7,235 bases of DNA from Weeksellaceae bacterium (GTDB lineage Bacteria > Bacteroidota > Bacteroidia > Flavobacteriales > Weeksellaceae). Positions within the stretch are counted from its first letter, which is position 1; each line of letters opens with the position of its first letter. The stretch is from NCBI GenBank assembly GCA_022701475.1, contig JAKOOI010000599.1:1-7235 (forward strand). The letters are read 5' to 3'. Of this stretch, positions 5,402-7,235 are shown piece after piece. Position numbers and translations under genes: made by a program. Below the pieces are notes generated by a model that was not told where the DNA came from, did not search any database, and saw only the letters and a program-made list of their open reading frames with translations.

Positions 5402-5531
5402 CCTCCACTCTTTTAAGCGAATTTTCAGCTGCACGATTAGAAATTTTTATTCCTTCGATCTTAAAAGAAGCAATAGCTGATTTCATAATCTGCTTTCGTA
5501 AATCTGATGAATTTTTTGGACTAGGTTTCAT
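5376..5531 (-). CDS. Small VbhA/FicA-like Fic antitoxin candidate, antisense to the end of fic
   Basis: This 51-residue reading frame runs from ATG at 5529-5531 to TAA at 5376-5378. It begins MKPSPKNSSDLRKQIMKSAI, and its key segment is IASFKIEGIKIS (20-31). Ser22-x-x-x-Glu26-Gly27 matches the S/T-x-x-x-E-G/N motif of class I Fic antitoxins, whose Glu blocks ATP gamma-phosphate positioning by pairing with the second Arg of the Fic motif. The segment resembles ALASQRLEGLEP of VbhA as I recall it. The rest (NRAAENSLKRVEAKLGRLSK) looks like a second amphipathic helix. A perfect TAnnTTTG box lies 27 bases upstream. Class I antitoxin genes usually precede their toxin on the same strand; this one faces it and overlaps its last 26 bases, including the stop codon. 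The coding call rests on the motif, the position beside a toxin that lacks its own inhibitor, and the promoter. Confidence 0.75.
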   Translation of the reverse strand: MKPSPKNSSDLRKQIMKSAIASFKIEGIKISNRAAENSLKRVEAKLGRLSK

Positions 5532-5557
5532 TTTCTATTTTCCTGTTATAGTAATAA

Positions 5558-5565
5558 CAAATATA
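5558..5565 (-). promoter_or_regulatory. TAnnTTTG promoter box for the antitoxin gene
   Basis: The minus strand reads TATATTTG, a perfect match to the Bacteroidota -7 element. It ends 26 bases before the antitoxin ATG, leaving room for a short leader containing AGGAAAA. A TTTG occurs upstream (5592-5595 read on the minus strand), but 26 bases away, slightly more than the usual 17-23. The box gives the antitoxin its own transcription, separate from both fic and the XRE gene. Confidence 0.5.
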
Positions 5566-5621
5566 CGCAATTTTTACTATTTCTTCTTAAGCAAATTTGC
5601 ATTAATGTTTATCAATATCTC

Positions 5622-5930
5622 TTAAGATTTCCTTTTATTCTGATTTTTAAATTTTTTCTGCAGATCATCAATTTCTTTTTCGATCTCCTGAAGTTCTGTG
5701 TCGTCGAGCTTTTTGAATAGGACCAATACATCAATCTCCAGAAAATTGCAGAGTTTGGAAATGATATCAATGGTCGGATTAGTTTTTCCTCTTTCCATCC
5801 TGCCAATGTGGTTGCTTGATAAATCAAGTTCATTTCCAAGTTGGAATTGTGAAAGACTTTTTCTCAGTCTGTATAATTGAAAAAGTTTACCGATCTGATA
5901 TTTTAATTGTTCTGATTCCCATTTATGCAT
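5622..5930 (-). CDS. XRE-family helix-turn-helix regulator
   Basis: The 102-residue protein has a Cro/C1-type HTH domain at about 11-70. SLSQFQLGNELDL supplies the first helices (25-37), SSNHIGRMERGKTNPT the recognition helix and the conserved E-x-G-x-x-x-P-T turn (38-53), and DIISKLCNFLEID the packing helix (55-67). The C terminus from 76 is highly charged with heptad-like Leu/Ile (LDDTELQEIEKEIDDLQKKF), probably a short coiled coil for dimerisation. Nothing indicates a ligand domain. The gene is on the same strand as, and 90 bp upstream of, the Fic antitoxin gene, and shares the AT-rich composition of the fic region, so it may belong to the same acquired segment and control it. Similar small XRE proteins also occur as solo regulators in Bacteroidota, so the link is an inference. 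A 10-bp palindrome upstream could be its own operator. Confidence 0.88.
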   Translation of the reverse strand: MHKWESEQLKYQIGKLFQLYRLRKSLSQFQLGNELDLSSNHIGRMERGKTNPTIDIISKLCNFLEIDVLVLFKKLDDTELQEIEKEIDDLQKKFKNQNKRKS

Positions 5931-5967
5931 TCAGTAAATTTTAGGATTTCTGAAATTTTTCATCAAC

Positions 5968-5977
5968 ACATATATGT
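5968..5977. promoter_or_regulatory. Palindrome ACATATATGT upstream of the XRE gene, possible operator
   Basis: ACATATATGT is a perfect 10-bp palindrome lying 38-47 bases before the XRE start codon. It overlaps TATATGTG (minus strand, 5974-5967), which is one mismatch from the TAnnTTTG box. XRE regulators of this size often repress their own promoter through short palindromes. The sequence is short and AT-rich, so chance is a fair alternative. Confidence 0.3.
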
Positions 5978-5996
5978 TATTTAATTGTTTTTTTCT

Positions 5997-6004
5997 TACA
6001 TTTG
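5997..6004 (+). promoter_or_regulatory. TAnnTTTG box on the + strand before the unknown gene
   Basis: TACATTTG matches the Bacteroidota -7 element exactly, but it lies 137 bases before the ATG at 6142 and has no well-placed -33 TTG (an upstream TTG is only 9 bases away). It is the only perfect box I noticed in the divergent spacer 5931-6141, which otherwise is AT-rich and holds no gene. Confidence 0.25.
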
Positions 6005-6141
6005 GTGAAATGATTCAGATTAGATCTTATCCGATCGATCTATGAAAGTTTTTTAGTAACAGGCACAGCCAAGAACGAATAAAAAAAGTTTGGCGATGGA
6101 ATTTCAACTAAAAAAATTAAAAACACAAAAACCTTCTTCGC

Positions 6142-6603
6142 ATGAAAAACAAAAAAAGAAACTTCGAATCCCGGTTCTGGTCCGGCACCCGGAAACATAC
6201 CGCAATGGGATTGCTGGAAACGTTTTTCCAGTTCAACGATCCGGTTATCGTAAAGGAAACCCTCAGCACCATGATGCAATGCTCTGTAAAAAAGAAAAGT
6301 CGGATTAATAAAGATCCTGCTGAAATCTTTCACTTGTACCAATCGTTGCGTTCGCTGATCCGTGCCGGCCATCTAATTTCAACCAAAGCAAAAAAATCAA
6401 CGGCCAGTGCTCCTTCGGAATCCCGTTTTTCGAAATTCACAGGTTTGCTTTCAGAGGAAGAATATCAGCATCCGGTTTTTGTATTTCAAAAAGCCTTTAA
6501 GGTCTGCAGCCTGGATGAATTTGATTATTTCCTCGCCTCGGTCGTTTATTTTTCGCTCGGAAATTCCCGGTGCGAACAGGAAAGGAAGATTTTCATTCCC
6601 TAG
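6142..6603 (+). CDS. Unrecognised 153-residue protein, possibly interrupted near its C terminus
   Basis: I do not recognise a named family with confidence. The product has a very basic N terminus (MKNKKRNFESRFWSGTRKH), then an apparently helical part: GLLETFFQFNDPVIVKETL (23-41), DPAEIFHLYQSLRSLIRAGHLI (58-79), a Ser/Lys-rich linker (80-98), LLSEEEYQHPVFVFQKAF (102-119) and LDEFDYFLASVVYFSLG (124-140). There is no signal peptide or membrane segment. The EEYQHPxxVFQKAF-to-DEFDYFL pattern seems familiar from uncharacterised flavobacterial proteins, which is memory rather than proof. The frame is coding-like: base composition resembles the older genes of the window. It ends at TAG 6601-6603, but the same frame continues with IQLMKMLEAAYLMTNH to a second TAG at 6652-6654, so the annotated end may be a premature stop. 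The upstream frame is closed by TAA at 6118-6120, supporting ATG 6142. Confidence 0.6.
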   Translation: MKNKKRNFESRFWSGTRKHTAMGLLETFFQFNDPVIVKETLSTMMQCSVKKKSRINKDPAEIFHLYQSLRSLIRAGHLISTKAKKSTASAPSESRFSKFTGLLSEEEYQHPVFVFQKAFKVCSLDEFDYFLASVVYFSLGNSRCEQERKIFIP

Positions 6604-6653
6604 ATTCAGTTGATGAAAATGCTGGAGGCAGCGTATCTTATGACAAATCACTA

Positions 6654-6866
6654 GAACGGGTTAAAACCCTTTCCTATTGATAATTGGCTTTACGTTTAGA
6701 CTTATTCTAAGGTATTATCGACTCAATTAAACGCAAAGATTAATTAAGGCAGCGTTTGTTTCAAGAAGGCAAAGGCAGATAAATCTGCTGTGCAAAGCAA
6801 ACGTTCGCTTCTTCAAATCAGCTTGTTGATTATTCTTTGCTCCCTTGAATTACGCATTAAATAGAT
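6654..6866. repeat. First unit of a tandem ~210-bp structured intergenic repeat (contains copy B)
   Basis: The unit begins GAACGGGTTAAAACCCTTTC, an imperfect form of the palindrome seen 213 bases later. From TTAAACGCAAAG (6727-6738) it becomes related to the element at 3256-3447. GCAAAG (6769-6774) and CTTTGC (6835-6840) enclose three potential arms: GCAGAT/ATCTGC (6775-6788), a decayed AAAGCAAAC/GTTCGCTTC arm, and AATCAGC/GTTGATT with one G-T pair. The 72 bases between and including the closing pair hold no coding frame. The unit starts at the second in-frame stop codon of the upstream gene. Confidence 0.6.
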
Positions 6867-7091
6867 GAACGGGTTAAAACCCGTTTCTATTGATATTCGC
6901 CAGACTTATTTTAAATGCAATAGAAATTAAAAATATACTAAAAGAAGATTAATTAAGGCCGCGTTTATTTCAAGAGGCAAAGACAGATAAATCTGCTGCA
7001 CGAAGCGAACGTTCGCTTCTTCAAATCAGCTTGCTGATTCATTCTTTGCTCCCTTGAATTACGCGTTAAGAAGATAAAAGCTTTGCGTTAA
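6867..7091. repeat. Second unit of the tandem structured repeat (contains copy C)
   Basis: It begins with the perfect inverted repeat AACGGGTTAAAACCCGTT (6868-6885), then repeats the upstream unit at an offset of 209-213 bases. The core 6977-7049 is closed by GCAAAG/CTTTGC and has the arms CAGAT/ATCTG, a perfect 18-bp palindrome GAAGCGAACGTTCGCTTC (7002-7019), and AATCAGC/GCTGATT (7024-7039). The 3' end CTTTGCGTTAA (7081-7091) is inverted relative to TTAAACGCAAAG at 6727, so the two units together look like one element with terminal inverted repeats. Confidence 0.6.
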
Positions 7092-7235
7092 AAACAAAGA
7101 GGCTCTTTCAGAAATAGAATTACAAGTATAAACTCTTAAGCTAACTATAATTTAATAGCAGCAAAATTCCAAGTTATTTTATAGCTCTCACTTACCAATT
7201 ATCAAGTCAACAGGCTTTCATTTCACAAAGCATTA
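7092..7235. other. AT-rich intergenic end of window, no feature seen
   Basis: After the repeat element the remaining bases to the window edge are AT-rich. All frames on both strands hold stops at short intervals, and I see no RNA gene, convincing promoter or terminator. Confidence 0.5.

Noticed and set aside
6090..6308. 72-residue + strand frame (MAMEFQLKKL...)
   Set aside because: It overlaps the start of the 6142 gene in another frame and is Lys-rich from A-runs. The 6142 frame is longer and more protein-like.
6977..7049. A 73-base three-arm cloverleaf that might be a tRNA gene
   Set aside because: Arm and loop sizes are wrong, there is no T-loop consensus or 7-base anticodon loop, and the same fold recurs as a repeat with an expanded arm at 3297-3405.

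Overview
The window looks like a chromosomal segment of a flavobacterium of the Chryseobacterium type (Bacteroidota). The reasons are the moderately AT-rich composition, the lack of clear Shine-Dalgarno sequences, promoter-like boxes matching the Bacteroidota TAnnTTTG pattern, the style of the Crp/Fnr and AhpD-like genes, and structured intergenic repeats of a kind common in that group. The genus is an inference from sequence feel, not from a database search.

Positions 1-2382 (+ strand) hold a compact run of four genes that ends in a strong intrinsic terminator. They are an MdaB-type NAD(P)H quinone reductase (cut by the left edge), an atypical NAD(P)-binding SDR protein, a YgiN-type antibiotic-biosynthesis-monooxygenase (ABM) domain protein, and an apparently exported PPC/DUF296-domain protein. 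In E. coli, MdaB and YgiN are thought to run a quinone/quinol redox cycle, so the first three genes read as a quinone or electrophile detoxification operon.

Positions 2383-4779 hold an AhpD-like carboxymuconolactone decarboxylase gene and a Crp/Fnr-family regulator gene, both on the minus strand, with a DUF1304 membrane protein gene diverging from the regulator. This looks like a second small stress-response module. The AhpD-like gene has an 18-bp inverted repeat upstream that could be an operator. The gap between it and the regulator is filled by a 192-bp repeat element with terminal inverted repeats and a short 9-bp-periodic repeat.

Positions 4780-5950 are visibly more AT-rich and hold a Fic-domain AMPylase-type toxin gene (+), an XRE-type regulator gene (-) and, between them, an unlisted 51-codon gene (-). 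The small protein carries the S-x-x-x-E-G inhibitory motif of class I Fic antitoxins (VbhA/FicA type). It is convergent with fic and overlaps its 3' end by 26 bp, with its own TAnnTTTG promoter box. This toxin/antisense-antitoxin arrangement is the most interesting item in the window.

Positions 5950-7235 hold one unrecognised 153-residue protein gene, whose reading frame continues for 16 protein-like codons beyond an amber stop. After it comes about 580 bp of non-coding repeats: two tandem degenerate copies of a roughly 210-bp unit related to the element at 3256-3447. Each copy can fold into a three-armed cloverleaf-like structure, and one arm shows a compensatory base-pair change. No gene is visible in the last 140 bases.
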